Source: JAKVAV01 sp047633195 (GTDB lineage Bacteria; Bacteroidota; Bacteroidia; Flavobacteriales_D; Cryomorphaceae). From it: a DNA stretch of 64,000 nt. The stretch lies in the NCBI GenBank assembly GCA_047633195.1, contig JBLIEU010000002.1:91185-155184 (forward strand), written 5' to 3'. The notes below the pieces were generated by a model. That model saw nothing but the letters and a program-made list of their open reading frames with translations. It ran no database searches and was not told where the DNA came from. Below are positions 42,182 through 51,614 of the stretch, one piece after another (position 1 is the stretch's first letter; every line of letters begins with the position of its first letter). A program made the translations under genes and the position numbers.

Positions 42182-42929
42182 AGTAGAAGTCGTTCGACTT
42201 ATAGCTTTGGTACATGTCTTTATCAAACATGTAATACCGCGCAGGCTTATGGGGAACACCCTGTTGCTTCTCCTTGAGTGGAACTAAGAAGCTCATTTTG
42301 AGAATTTTTCTTCGAAAATTTCTCTTGTCTAAATCCGTATTCAAGATTGCCTCATACAGTTTTTGCAACTGGCCAAGAGTAAATTTCTCTGGCAATAGCT
42401 CAAATCCCAATGGCTGATACTTGCTTTTGAATTTCAATTCACCCAAAGCACCATCGATAATTTCTTGATGGTCAAATCCCAATTCTGGCATGTTATCAAT
42501 ATCATGCCAGAAGGCTTCTTTGGCAAAACCGCTCGCGTGGATTTCATATTGATCAGCGCGAATTAAGGAGTAGTAGGCCACAGTTATTACCCGCGCGTCG
42601 GGCTGAGCTCGGATAGACTTTAGCCAAGCTAAATCGTGTTCCTTCGTAAGTCGATCAGGTGCACCAAAGGAGCCGAATTGCTCAAGAAAAATTTCTGACA
42701 GTCCAGTAAGTTCGTCAAGAACCCGCTCAGCGGCTTCATCGAGATTTTCGTCTTCTCTGATCAGGTTTCCAGGAAGGGCATAGATTTTATCGTCAGATCC
42801 CTTTGCGTTGAGCATTTGACCTCTATCAATAAGGAGTACCTTGAGTTTTTCACCGTCAAAGCCGAAGATGACACAATCTACGGATACGTTGGGGTTAAAT
42901 TTAACCTCGGTAGCATTGCCATTTCGCAT
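42171..42929 (-). CDS. Nudix-like (NrtR/AraR type) transcriptional regulator
   Basis: Predicted 252 residues. The N-terminal half is a Nudix domain with a degenerate box: LPGNLIREDENL then ERVLDELTGL, lacking catalytic Glu residues of the GX5EX7REUXEEXGU pattern and with one residue inserted after the Gly. The C-terminal half is the winged-helix block of NrtR-type regulators: LPEKFTLGQLQKLYEAIL, DKRNFRRKILKM, KPARYYMFD. Such proteins bind 21-bp palindromes and sense a sugar or nucleotide; a B. thetaiotaomicron member (AraR) controls arabinose use. It diverges from the pfkA operon, with a 21-bp palindrome at 43007-43027 in between, and copies of that site occur before the MFS and amylase genes. 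It is the likely local regulator of sugar use; the ligand is unknown. Confidence 0.82.
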   Translation of the reverse strand: MRNGNATEVKFNPNVSVDCVIFGFDGEKLKVLLIDRGQMLNAKGSDDKIYALPGNLIREDENLDEAAERVLDELTGLSEIFLEQFGSFGAPDRLTKEHDLAWLKSIRAQPDARVITVAYYSLIRADQYEIHASGFAKEAFWHDIDNMPELGFDHQEIIDGALGELKFKSKYQPLGFELLPEKFTLGQLQKLYEAILNTDLDKRNFRRKILKMSFLVPLKEKQQGVPHKPARYYMFDKDMYQSYKSNDFYFTL

Positions 42930-42963
42930 ATCAAGTAACTGTTGTATTTAGTCGAGTAGGGGT

Positions 42964-42971
42964 CAAAAATA
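42964..42971 (-). promoter_or_regulatory. -7 element of the Nudix-like regulator gene
   Basis: Reads TATTTTTG on the minus strand, perfect TAnnTTTG, 35-42 bases before the ATG. The palindrome at 43007-43027 lies upstream of it, so autoregulation is possible. Confidence 0.4.
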
Positions 42972-43006
42972 TCAATAAATTCTTGTTTATTTGCCAGAAC
43001 TTAGGC

Positions 43007-43027
43007 TAAGTGTGTAATTTACACTTT
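43007..43027. promoter_or_regulatory. Candidate operator 1 (21-bp palindrome) before pfkA
   Basis: TAAGTGT-GTAATTT-ACACTTT, two 7-base half-sites with a 7-base spacer. It lies 17 bases before the pfkA ATG, in the divergent region shared with the Nudix-like regulator. It matches the form of sites at 56667-56687 and 60221-60241. A weak -7 (TTTATTTG) for pfkA is at 42986-42993. Confidence 0.55.
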
Positions 43028-43044
43028 AAATTAAAACTCCATTT

Positions 43045-44025
43045 ATGGGTTCAATTAAAAAAATTGCAGTCTTTACTTCAGGTGGCGATTCTCCTGGAAT
43101 GAATGCCGCTGTTCGCGCTGTTGTTCGCACTGCCGTCTATTATGATTTGCAAGTAGCGGGTATATATCGTGGATATGAAGGAATGATTGAGGGCGATATT
43201 GAAGAGCTCGATGTTAGATCTGTCAATCATATTCTCCAGCGTGGTGGAACTTTTTTAAAGTCCGCAAGGAGCAAGGAGTTTATGACAAAAGAAGGCCGTG
43301 AAAAAGCCTATCAAAAGCTCATTACGAAAGGGATTGACGCCGTTGTCGCCATAGGCGGTGATGGAACTTTCACCGGGGCGCACATTTTTAATAAAGAATT
43401 TGACTATCCGATCATCGGAATTCCTGGAACCATCGACAATGACTTAGATGGCACGGATTATACCATTGGTTTTGATACGGCTCTGAACACGGTCATTGAT
43501 GCCGTTGACAAAATTAGAGATACTGCCGCTTCCCACAGTCGACTGTTTTTCGTTGAGGTAATGGGAAGAGATGCAGGTTTTATTGCTGCCCAAGCAGGTT
43601 TAGCTAGTGGAGCCCTTGCTACGCTCATTCCAGAAATGGAAACGACCATAGAGAGCATCGTGGAAAAGCTCGATGAAGCCAGAAGAAAGAATAAATCTTC
43701 GAGTGTGATAATAGTAGCGGAAGGCGGCAAGAGCGGAAATGCAACAGAACTCGCTCGCCAAGTATCTGAAAGAGCTCCTTATTATGATACAAAAGTCACC
43801 ATCCTTGGTCATATCCAACGTGGAGGAAGTCCTTCGTGCTTTGATAGAAATTTAGCGAGTCGCCTTGGCGTAGCTGCTGTTGAAAATCTCATGAAGGGTG
43901 AGAAAGATTGCATGGTAGGGATTATAAATCAAAAAGTTGTGTTGACTCCTTTCGCGAAAGCCATATCCGACAAATTAACCATTGACCCAGAATTGATTCG
44001 AATCGCGGATATACTCTCGATTTAA
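43045..44025 (+). CDS. pfkA: ATP-dependent 6-phosphofructokinase
   Basis: Predicted 326 residues. The N-terminus has the ATP-site motif FTSGGDSPGMNAAVRAVVR; GGDGTFTGA follows with the Gly-Gly-Asp of the active site, and GIPGTIDNDLDGTDYTIG carries the catalytic Asp. VEVMGRDAGFIA and GHIQRGGSP complete the family pattern. It phosphorylates fructose-6-phosphate to fructose-1,6-bisphosphate in glycolysis. It is the first gene of a carbohydrate operon that continues with the sugar kinase, pgmB and GH65. A 21-bp palindrome precedes it. Confidence 0.96.
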   Translation: MGSIKKIAVFTSGGDSPGMNAAVRAVVRTAVYYDLQVAGIYRGYEGMIEGDIEELDVRSVNHILQRGGTFLKSARSKEFMTKEGREKAYQKLITKGIDAVVAIGGDGTFTGAHIFNKEFDYPIIGIPGTIDNDLDGTDYTIGFDTALNTVIDAVDKIRDTAASHSRLFFVEVMGRDAGFIAAQAGLASGALATLIPEMETTIESIVEKLDEARRKNKSSSVIIVAEGGKSGNATELARQVSERAPYYDTKVTILGHIQRGGSPSCFDRNLASRLGVAAVENLMKGEKDCMVGIINQKVVLTPFAKAISDKLTIDPELIRIADILSI

Positions 44026-44041
44026 GATAAAGACGAAAAAT

Positions 44042-44905
44042 ATGTTAGTAATAGCTGATAGTGGATCAACAAAGTGCGACTGGAGAATAGTTGCAGAAGA
44101 TAAGACCTTTATCGATTGTGCTACAATGGGTATCAACCCATACTTCCACAATGAGGATGTCATTGAAAATGAGCTTCGCAGTAATGAGCAACTCATGAGA
44201 GTAGCGACTGAAGTAAAGGCTCTATTCTTCTACGGAGCAGGCTGTTCCTCTACGGAACTTAAAAGAACGGCTGAACAAGGTTTGAATCGAGTGTTCCCAA
44301 ATGCAGAAATTTATGTTGATCACGACTTGGTAGCTGCAGCATTTGCAGTTTATGAAGATGATCCATGTATTGCCTGCATTGTAGGCACAGGTTCCAATAG
44401 CTGCCATTTTGATGGAGACATCGTTCGCGAAGAGGTTCCTGCTCTAGCTTACATTCTTGGGGATGAGGGAAGCGGAAGCTATTTCGGAAAGAAGTTACTT
44501 TCTGATTTTCTCTACAAACGTTTACCACAAAATATTCACGATGGACTTGTCGACAAATTTGGCTTGACCAAAGACATCATTGTCGATAAGGTTTACATGA
44601 AGCCACATGCTAACGTATACCTGGCCTCATTCATGAAATTCATCACAGGATTTAAGTCTGAGCCTTATGTTCAAGATATGATCTTGGAAGGAATCGGGAA
44701 GTTTTTAGACATTCATGTTACTTGCTACCGTGATTTTGAAAAAGTACAAACACATTTCATCGGATCTGTGGCATATTACCACGAAGATAGCCTTCGCCAG
44801 GCTGCCGAAATGAGAAACATCAACATCGGCAAGATCATCAAAAAACCAATCGATGGTCTTTACGATTACCATATCAAAAATTATTTCGAACACATCTCAT
44901 TCTAG
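44042..44905 (+). CDS. BadF/BadG-type sugar kinase (N-acetylglucosamine kinase-like)
   Basis: Predicted 287 residues of the ASKHA fold. The phosphate-1 motif is VIADSGSTKCDWRI; YGAGCSS follows, then a VDHDLVAAAF segment and GTGSNSCHFDGD (phosphate-2), and ILGDEGSGSYFGKKLL is the family block. Characterised relatives phosphorylate N-acetylglucosamine or glucosamine; some act on glucose. In an operon with maltose-type phosphorylase, which releases free glucose, a glucokinase role is the simplest proposal. It starts 16 bases after pfkA and abuts pgmB. Confidence 0.8.
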   Translation: MLVIADSGSTKCDWRIVAEDKTFIDCATMGINPYFHNEDVIENELRSNEQLMRVATEVKALFFYGAGCSSTELKRTAEQGLNRVFPNAEIYVDHDLVAAAFAVYEDDPCIACIVGTGSNSCHFDGDIVREEVPALAYILGDEGSGSYFGKKLLSDFLYKRLPQNIHDGLVDKFGLTKDIIVDKVYMKPHANVYLASFMKFITGFKSEPYVQDMILEGIGKFLDIHVTCYRDFEKVQTHFIGSVAYYHEDSLRQAAEMRNINIGKIIKKPIDGLYDYHIKNYFEHISF

Positions 44906-45556
44906 ATGGCTGCTATAAAAGCTTGCTTGTTTGATCTCGACGGCGTTATTGTCGATACCGCAAAGTATCATTACCACGCTTGGAAAAGACTTTGCAATGA
45001 ATTGGGTTTTGACCTGACTGAAGAGGAGAATGAATCCTTGAAAGGAATCAGCCGTTCCGAGTCGCTTGACATTCTTTTGAAAAAGGGAAAAGTGTCCCTT
45101 TCTGATAAAAAGAAAGAAGAATTGATGATTCGAAAAAATGGCTGGTATCTGGAAGACATCAATCAGATGGAGGCAGATGATACCTTACCTGGTGCTATTT
45201 CTTTTCTTAAAATGGTTAGGGAGTCGGGTCGGAAAACTGCTCTAGGGTCTTCTAGCAAGAATGCTTTGAAAATCTTGGAAGCATTGAATATTGTTGATCT
45301 TTTTGATGCAGTTATAGACGGCACAAAAGTGTCTAAGGGAAAACCTGATCCGCAAACTTTTCAGCTAGGAGCTGATGCACTAAAAATCCATCCCTGCAAT
45401 TGTGTCGTTTTCGAAGACGCTTTGGCAGGTGTAGAAGCTGCACTGGCAGGTGGGATGTTCATCGTCGGAGTAGGCGATGAGCAAACGCTGAACCGCGCTA
45501 ATCTTGTTATCCCAGGTTTTGAAAACGTGGGAATCGAACTATTCGATAAACTTTGA
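44906..45556 (+). CDS. pgmB: Beta-phosphoglucomutase
   Basis: Predicted 216-residue HAD-superfamily enzyme converting beta-glucose-1-phosphate to glucose-6-phosphate. The nucleophile motif is LFDLDGVIVDTAKYHYHAWKRL, with the first Asp phosphorylated and the cap-domain helix next. LGSSSKNA is motif II, KGKPDPQTF motif III, and VVFEDALAGVEAA motif IV. The ATG follows directly on the stop of the kinase gene and the GH65 gene begins 2 bases after its own stop, so the three are tightly coupled. It uses the product of the GH65 phosphorylase. Confidence 0.93.
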   Translation: MAAIKACLFDLDGVIVDTAKYHYHAWKRLCNELGFDLTEEENESLKGISRSESLDILLKKGKVSLSDKKKEELMIRKNGWYLEDINQMEADDTLPGAISFLKMVRESGRKTALGSSSKNALKILEALNIVDLFDAVIDGTKVSKGKPDPQTFQLGADALKIHPCNCVVFEDALAGVEAALAGGMFIVGVGDEQTLNRANLVIPGFENVGIELFDKL

Positions 45557-45558
45557 TC

Positions 45559-47862
45559 ATGAAAAAACATTACGAAGAAAATCCTTGGCTAATTATTGAA
45601 GAGGGTTTTCACCCTGAAATGCAAAAGTCGTCCGAGAGCATCTTTAGTCTCGGTAACGGACGCATGGGCCAAAGAGCCAATTTTGAAGAAGATTATTCTG
45701 GAGATACCCTTCTAGGAAACTATGTTGCGGGAGTCTATTACCCTGACAAAACTCGAGTAGGGTGGTGGAAAAACGGATACCCAGAGTATTTTGCCAAAGT
45801 TCTGAATGCTGCCAATTGGGTCGGGCTTTGTCCCATTGTAAAAGGTCAAGCTTTGGATTTGAGCAAAGCCGAAGTGAGCGATTTCCGTCGTGAACTCAAT
45901 ATGCAAGAGGGTACTTTGCAGCGCAGCTTTAAAGCCAAAATGAAAAATGGCGCTGAACTTAAAGTAGATACCACTCGCTTTCTCAGCATGGTAGATGACG
46001 AAGCAGCCGTAATTCGCTACAGCGTTACTCCGTTAAATTTTTCTGGGCAAATCGACTTTCGCGTTTACATCGATGGCGATATTATCAACCAAGACTCCAA
46101 CTACGATGAGAAATTTTGGTCTGAGGTAAACAAGAAGACTTCTAATGATGAGGCTTACGTTACTTTGGCTACCAAAAAACTCGACTTTCAAGTTTGTACG
46201 GGACAGAAAATTTTTGTCACTAAAAATGGCGGGAAATTAGAGTGCACAAGCAATCAGATCGAAAAAGCCAGGTACGTCGAGAACCTTTTGAGCATCGACG
46301 CTAACGAAGGTGACGAGATCGTGATTTATAAGTATGCCTGCAATATCTCTTCTGAGAATCATCCAAAAAACAAATTAGCTGATAGAGCGAATGACGTCCT
46401 GACTCAAGCAGCTCATAAGGGCTACGAAAAAATGCTCCAAGAGCAAAAGGAATCATGGGCTAAGCGATGGGAGATGAATGACATCGTGATTGATGGAGAT
46501 ATCTCAGCACAACAAGCCATTCGCTTTAACATCTTCCAACTGAACCAAACCTACACGGGTGAAGATCCGCGTTTGAACATTGGCCCGAAAGGGTTCACCG
46601 GAGAGAAATACGGAGGAGGTACATATTGGGATACGGAGGCGTATTGCCTTCCATTTTACATGCTCACCTCAGGCAGTCAAGTAGCAAAAAAATTGCTTCT
46701 TTATCGCTTTCGTCAATTGGGTAAAGCGATTGAGAATGGTGAGAAACTCGGTTTTACCAAAGGTGCCGCTCTCTACCCAATGGTTACCATGAACGGTGAA
46801 GAGTGCCACAATGAGTGGGAAATCACTTTTGAAGAAATACATCGAAATGGTGCTATTGCTTATGCCATTTACAATTACATCCGCCACACTGGCGATCGTG
46901 AGTACCTCAAAGAAGGTGGCTTGGAAGTTCTCTTGGGAATATCTCGATTCTGGGAGCAACGCGTAAACTGGAGCAGTGAGAAGAACCAATACGTGATGCT
47001 CGGTGTAACTGGGCCGAATGAATACGAGAACAACGTCAACAACAATTGGTACACAAACTACATCGCCAAGTGGACGATGAGCTATGCGCTGGAGAGTATT
47101 GAATACGCTCGCCAAGATGACGCATTCTGGAGCGATTTCGTTTCCAAAACTTCTTTCGATGATAGTGAGGCCGAGAAATGGTCTGACATTATTGCGAAGA
47201 TTTACGAGCCTAAGAAGGAGGGCACCAAGCTCTATCTTCAGCAAGACGGATTTCTAGACAAGGAAGACCGAGTAGCTGATGATCTAGACCCTTCGGAACG
47301 TCCGATTAACCAACACTGGTCTTGGGATCGAATTCTGCGATCGGTCTTCATCAAGCAAGCTGATGTTCTCCAGGGAATGTACTTCTTCGAGGACGACTTC
47401 GACGAAGCGACTATCCGCGAAAACTTCTTGTATTATGAACCACGTACGGTTCATGAAAGTTCGCTTTCACCCTGTGTGCACGTAGTGCTCGCCTCCAAGC
47501 TAGGCATGGAAGAAAAAGCCTATGAGATGTACCTCAGAACAGCTCGACTCGATTTGGATGACTACAACCACGAAGCCGATGAAGGACTGCACATCACATC
47601 GATGGCAGGAACTTGGATGGCTGTCATAGAAGGTTTTGGTGGAAAGCGTGTGAAAGATGGCGTGTTGAGCCTCGACCCAATGCTTCCAAAAAATTGGAAC
47701 GCCTACCGTTTCAACTTGGTTTACCGAGAAACGGTATTGAGCATTACAGTGAAGTCTGAAGAAGTGATGGTGAAAAATGTATCGGGCAATAGTTTGGACA
47801 TATTGGTGTACGGAAAATCAGTTTCCGTTCCCGAAAATGAAACCATTTCCATCGGAAGATGA
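45559..47862 (+). CDS. GH65 maltose-type phosphorylase
   Basis: Predicted 767 residues. The N-terminal beta-sandwich opens with ENPWLIIEEGFHP, ESIFSLGNGRMGQRANFEE; the (alpha/alpha)6 barrel has YWDTEAYCLPFY, and the acid catalyst Glu is at about 488 in VTGPNEYENNVNNNWYTN. The phosphate site HESSLSPCVHVVLAS follows. GH65 phosphorylases split maltose (or kojibiose, trehalose, nigerose) with inversion, giving glucose and beta-glucose-1-phosphate, which fits pgmB just upstream. Maltose is the best guess because of the amylase neighbours. The start chosen is ATG 45559 (not the TTG six bases earlier). No signal peptide, so cytoplasmic. Confidence 0.92.
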   Translation: MKKHYEENPWLIIEEGFHPEMQKSSESIFSLGNGRMGQRANFEEDYSGDTLLGNYVAGVYYPDKTRVGWWKNGYPEYFAKVLNAANWVGLCPIVKGQALDLSKAEVSDFRRELNMQEGTLQRSFKAKMKNGAELKVDTTRFLSMVDDEAAVIRYSVTPLNFSGQIDFRVYIDGDIINQDSNYDEKFWSEVNKKTSNDEAYVTLATKKLDFQVCTGQKIFVTKNGGKLECTSNQIEKARYVENLLSIDANEGDEIVIYKYACNISSENHPKNKLADRANDVLTQAAHKGYEKMLQEQKESWAKRWEMNDIVIDGDISAQQAIRFNIFQLNQTYTGEDPRLNIGPKGFTGEKYGGGTYWDTEAYCLPFYMLTSGSQVAKKLLLYRFRQLGKAIENGEKLGFTKGAALYPMVTMNGEECHNEWEITFEEIHRNGAIAYAIYNYIRHTGDREYLKEGGLEVLLGISRFWEQRVNWSSEKNQYVMLGVTGPNEYENNVNNNWYTNYIAKWTMSYALESIEYARQDDAFWSDFVSKTSFDDSEAEKWSDIIAKIYEPKKEGTKLYLQQDGFLDKEDRVADDLDPSERPINQHWSWDRILRSVFIKQADVLQGMYFFEDDFDEATIRENFLYYEPRTVHESSLSPCVHVVLASKLGMEEKAYEMYLRTARLDLDDYNHEADEGLHITSMAGTWMAVIEGFGGKRVKDGVLSLDPMLPKNWNAYRFNLVYRETVLSITVKSEEVMVKNVSGNSLDILVYGKSVSVPENETISIGR

Positions 47863-50243
47863 ACAAAATAAAGTGCTTAATTCTGCTCGTTGGAGTCGCA
47901 GCATTCGGTTGCGCTCCGCAAGAAGAATCAAAACCAACCATTGAGAAAGGCAATGCCATTGTTGGCTTAGCCAGTCCTATTCGACTTGATTTTGGTCAAA
48001 CTGAAATCCACCTTGGAGATTACTTTGAAAACCCAGAGCAAGTAGATTCGGTCAGTTTCGGTGTTGAGGTCAAATTTTCGATCGATAAATCCAAAGGGAT
48101 CTTGACAGTTGAGAGCTATGGCTCCGATGATCCAATTACTTTTCTGTCGGTATCTTATGATGGCGTGGATTATGAAATCCCCGTTTTCAAAAGCCGTAAA
48201 CAAGCCCATGTTTTTAAATATGAGCCTCCCACAGGTGCCCCGCAGGAAATTGGCTTAAAGGGAAACTTCAACGGTTGGAACTACAAAGCGGGAATGCTTT
48301 CCAACAAAAGCGGAACTTGGTATGACACTTTAATTCTCAATCCTGGACTTTACGAATACTTGGTCGTTCAAGATGGTGAGGAGTTTTTGGACCCGACCAA
48401 TGCTGACAAAAAGGACAACGGCTCAGGAGGCTTCAATTCAATTTTTCGGGTGGGTTCCGAAGCAGAGCGACCTCATATCTCGACATACGGATACTTGGGT
48501 GACAGCATCGTCATTCACTACCTCGAAGCACTCGAAGATCCACTGATTCTATGGGAGAATCAACTACTCGATAATGATTGGTACAAGCGTCGCGGAGATC
48601 GACTGAGCTTTCCGATTCCAATGGAAGCTGCTGAGTTGAATCGCAGCTATGTCCGCGTTTTTGCTCACGATGGGGAGCAACGTTCAAACGATGTCCTCAT
48701 CCCTTTAAGCGGTGCTAAACCCGTGATGGATGCCGCTTCCTTGAATCGCACAGACAAGCACACTTACTCGATGTATTTCATGATGGTCGATCGATTTGTC
48801 AACGCTGAATCTGCAAATGACCTTCCTGTAGACGCCCCTGATATTTTACCCATTGCCAATTACTACGGTGGTGATATTGCAGGAATAAATCAAAAAATCG
48901 AAGAAGGCTATTTCCAAAAGCTGGGAATGAATACGGTTTGGCTTTCGCCAATCGTGCAAAACCCAATGACGGCATACGGACTTTGGGACAAAGGCGGAGT
49001 AAAAACTAAGTTTTCGGGTTACCACGGCTACTGGCCCATATCCTCTTCTGCGGTTGATATTCGATTTGGAAATGACTCGGTTCTTCATTCTTTAATCGAT
49101 GAGGCTCACACCGAAGACATGAATGTGATTTTGGATTACGTCGCCAACCACGTGCACCAAGAGCACCCCGTTTATAAGCTACATCCAGATTGGGCAACGG
49201 AACTCTATCTCCCCGACGGCTCACTAAATACCGAGCGATGGGACGAATATCGACTTACCACGTGGTTCGATACTTTCATGCCGACACTTGACTTGCGTCG
49301 CGATGATGTGACCGCCGCCATGACCGATAGCGCCCTTTATTGGTTCGAAGAATTTCCCATTGATGGTTTCCGTCACGACGCTACGAAACACATTCCCCTT
49401 AGTTTTTGGCGTGAGCTTACGCGAAAACTCAAGTACCGAGTGATTGTTCCAGAAGATCGAAACATCTATCAGATTGGTGAGACTTATGGTAATCCCGACT
49501 TAATCGGAAGCTACGTTGGCTCGGGAATGCTCGATGCGCAGTTTGACTTCAATCTTTACGATGCTGAGGTTTCTGCCTTTGGCAAAGACGATGGAAGTCT
49601 AGAGGATTTAAACAGAGTATTTGGCCAAAGCCTTCTCGGCTACGGCGATCATCACCTGATGGGAAATATCTCTGGAAATCAAGACCGCACGCGTTTCATT
49701 ACTTACGCCGATGGAACAGTTGGTTTCAGCGAAGACGCAAAATTGGCTGGCTGGACACGCGATATTACTCGTGGCGATACCATCGGATTTAACCGACTAG
49801 GGATACTCCATGCATTCAACTTTTTCGCTCCTGGAATCCCCGTTATCTTTTACGGTGATGAATATGGGATGATTGGAGCGGGCGATCCCGATAACCGCAG
49901 AATGATGAAATTTGGGAACGACCTCACCGAGCGAGAGCAGGCCATGCTGGAAAAGACAACCACTGTGGCAAATCTCCGAAAAGGCAATATGGCCTTGCTT
50001 TACGGAGATAGCGAGGTGTTGAGCTTTTCCGAAAAGGAAATGGTCGTGCTGAGAAATTATTTCGACCACACTGCCATCTTGCTAATAAATAGCTCTAGAG
50101 AAGAAAAGATAGCAACAGTTGATATTCCTGTTCACTACAATTTGGACGATCTGAAAGCAAATTTCGGAAATGAGATTTCGATCGACGGTAGATCACTTAC
50201 AGTCGTTCTTCCTCCTGTTTCATTTGATATTCTAACCCAATAA
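47859..50243 (+). CDS. GH13 glucanohydrolase lipoprotein (pullulanase/cyclomaltodextrinase-like)
   Basis: Predicted 794 residues. It has a lipobox AAFGC (Cys near residue 18), so it is a lipoprotein. A beta-domain of unknown type (about 40-110) is followed by a CBM48-like module with LKGNFNGWNYKAGMLS (about 125-200) and another beta-domain. The GH13 barrel starts about 300 with YSMYFMMVDRFVN; catalytic residues are Asp507 (DGFRHDATKH), Glu541 (QIGETYG) and Asp609 (SGNQDRTRF). It probably acts in the periplasm or at the cell surface on maltodextrins or cyclodextrins. The start overlaps the GH65 stop by 4 bases. Confidence 0.88.
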   Translation: MNKIKCLILLVGVAAFGCAPQEESKPTIEKGNAIVGLASPIRLDFGQTEIHLGDYFENPEQVDSVSFGVEVKFSIDKSKGILTVESYGSDDPITFLSVSYDGVDYEIPVFKSRKQAHVFKYEPPTGAPQEIGLKGNFNGWNYKAGMLSNKSGTWYDTLILNPGLYEYLVVQDGEEFLDPTNADKKDNGSGGFNSIFRVGSEAERPHISTYGYLGDSIVIHYLEALEDPLILWENQLLDNDWYKRRGDRLSFPIPMEAAELNRSYVRVFAHDGEQRSNDVLIPLSGAKPVMDAASLNRTDKHTYSMYFMMVDRFVNAESANDLPVDAPDILPIANYYGGDIAGINQKIEEGYFQKLGMNTVWLSPIVQNPMTAYGLWDKGGVKTKFSGYHGYWPISSSAVDIRFGNDSVLHSLIDEAHTEDMNVILDYVANHVHQEHPVYKLHPDWATELYLPDGSLNTERWDEYRLTTWFDTFMPTLDLRRDDVTAAMTDSALYWFEEFPIDGFRHDATKHIPLSFWRELTRKLKYRVIVPEDRNIYQIGETYGNPDLIGSYVGSGMLDAQFDFNLYDAEVSAFGKDDGSLEDLNRVFGQSLLGYGDHHLMGNISGNQDRTRFITYADGTVGFSEDAKLAGWTRDITRGDTIGFNRLGILHAFNFFAPGIPVIFYGDEYGMIGAGDPDNRRMMKFGNDLTEREQAMLEKTTTVANLRKGNMALLYGDSEVLSFSEKEMVVLRNYFDHTAILLINSSREEKIATVDIPVHYNLDDLKANFGNEISIDGRSLTVVLPPVSFDILTQ

Positions 50244-50246
50244 ACT

Positions 50247-51614
50247 ATGAAATATTCATTTCTAATTTTCGGCTTGGCAATCGGCTTGTTTGCCTGCCAA
50301 GAAGCACCAAAATCGGAAGAATCTGGAGGAGCTGATGCGCCAATGACTCACGACGATTGGTCAAAGAACGCGACCATCTACGAGGTCAATGTGCGTCAAT
50401 ATACCCCTGAAGGAACTCTTAATGCTTTTGCCGAGGACCTGCCCCGAATCAAAGAAATGGGCATCGATATTTTGTGGCTAATGCCGATCTATCCGATAGG
50501 AGAACTCAACCGAAAAGGTGGCAGTGGCAGCTATTATTCCATTCAAGATTACAAAGCAGTAAACCCAGAGTTTGGAACGATGGAAGATTTTGAGGCGCTT
50601 GTTAAAAAAGCCCACGACCTCGATATGAAAGTCATTCTCGACTGGGTGGCAAATCATTCTTCTTTCGACAATGTATGGGTCGCTGATCACAAGAATTATT
50701 ACAATCTGGACTCTCTCGGAAATCTTCAGATGCCCGAAGGAACGGATTGGAGCGATGTGGCTGATTTGGATTACGACAACCCCGAATTACGCACCGCTAT
50801 GATCGATGCCTTGCAGTTTTGGGTTCGAGAAACAGGTATTGACGGTTACCGCTGCGATGTGGCAGGTTTCGTGCCTACCGATTTTTGGGAAGCAGCTAGA
50901 GATTCCCTCGAAGCAATAAAGCCAGATATCTTCATGCTTGCCGAATGGGAAGATCCCGCGCACCACGAGAAAGCTTTTGACATGAGTTACGGATGGGAAT
51001 TTCTCCATGTGATAAATGGCGTTGCCAAGGGCGAAAAAGAACTTTCGGCTTTCGATGAATATATGGCGAAGCAGGACACACTCTTTCCGAAAGAAGCCTA
51101 TCGAATGTACTTCACCACCAATCACGACGAGAACTCTTGGAACGGCGCGGTGATGGAGCGCTACGGCGAAGAAGGACACAAGACTTTTGCGGTATTGGCA
51201 TACACCTTCAGCGGAATGCCTTTGCTCTACAGCGGTCAGGATGCTGGGATGGACTCCGCTCTTGAATTCTTCGAGAAAGACACGATCGATTGGGGTGATT
51301 ACGAATTGCAAGAATTCTACACCAAGCTATTAAAGCTCAATCAAAGCAACGAAGCCCTTTGGAATGGCGAATATGGAGGAGACTTTGAACGCCTAACTAC
51401 CAATGCCGACGATAAAATTTACGCCTACAAACGACAAAAAGGAGATGACGCCGTAGTGGTGATTCTGAATTTTTCGGATAAAGCGGCTGATGTTAATTTT
51501 GATAAGCTTCCTGAAATGGAGATGATGAGTCTCTTCGATGAGGTGGAATACACATCTCTTTCTGAAGGAGTTGAATTGGCACCCTTTACTTACCACGTTT
51601 TCCATACTCCATGA
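50247..51614 (+). CDS. GH13 alpha-amylase-type lipoprotein
   Basis: Predicted 455 residues. The lipobox GLFAC (Cys near residue 17) is followed by a short linker and a compact GH13 barrel. Conserved blocks are ATIYEVNVRQYTPEGT, ILDWVANHSSFDN, DGYRCDVAG (nucleophile Asp204), LAEWEDP (acid/base Glu233) and TNHDENSWN (Asp294). The C-terminal beta-domain is short. It starts 3 bases after the previous GH13 gene. The two lipoproteins likely act in succession on starch oligosaccharides. The TIM barrel is close to that of other short Bacteroidota amylases; product specificity is unclear. Confidence 0.88.
   Translation: MKYSFLIFGLAIGLFACQEAPKSEESGGADAPMTHDDWSKNATIYEVNVRQYTPEGTLNAFAEDLPRIKEMGIDILWLMPIYPIGELNRKGGSGSYYSIQDYKAVNPEFGTMEDFEALVKKAHDLDMKVILDWVANHSSFDNVWVADHKNYYNLDSLGNLQMPEGTDWSDVADLDYDNPELRTAMIDALQFWVRETGIDGYRCDVAGFVPTDFWEAARDSLEAIKPDIFMLAEWEDPAHHEKAFDMSYGWEFLHVINGVAKGEKELSAFDEYMAKQDTLFPKEAYRMYFTTNHDENSWNGAVMERYGEEGHKTFAVLAYTFSGMPLLYSGQDAGMDSALEFFEKDTIDWGDYELQEFYTKLLKLNQSNEALWNGEYGGDFERLTTNADDKIYAYKRQKGDDAVVVILNFSDKAADVNFDKLPEMEMMSLFDEVEYTSLSEGVELAPFTYHVFHTP

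Noticed and set aside
43007..43027. CIRCE or LacI-type reading of the pfkA palindrome
   Set aside because: The sequence does not match CIRCE, and LacI operators have a central CG; the 7-7-7 layout fits Nudix-type regulators better.
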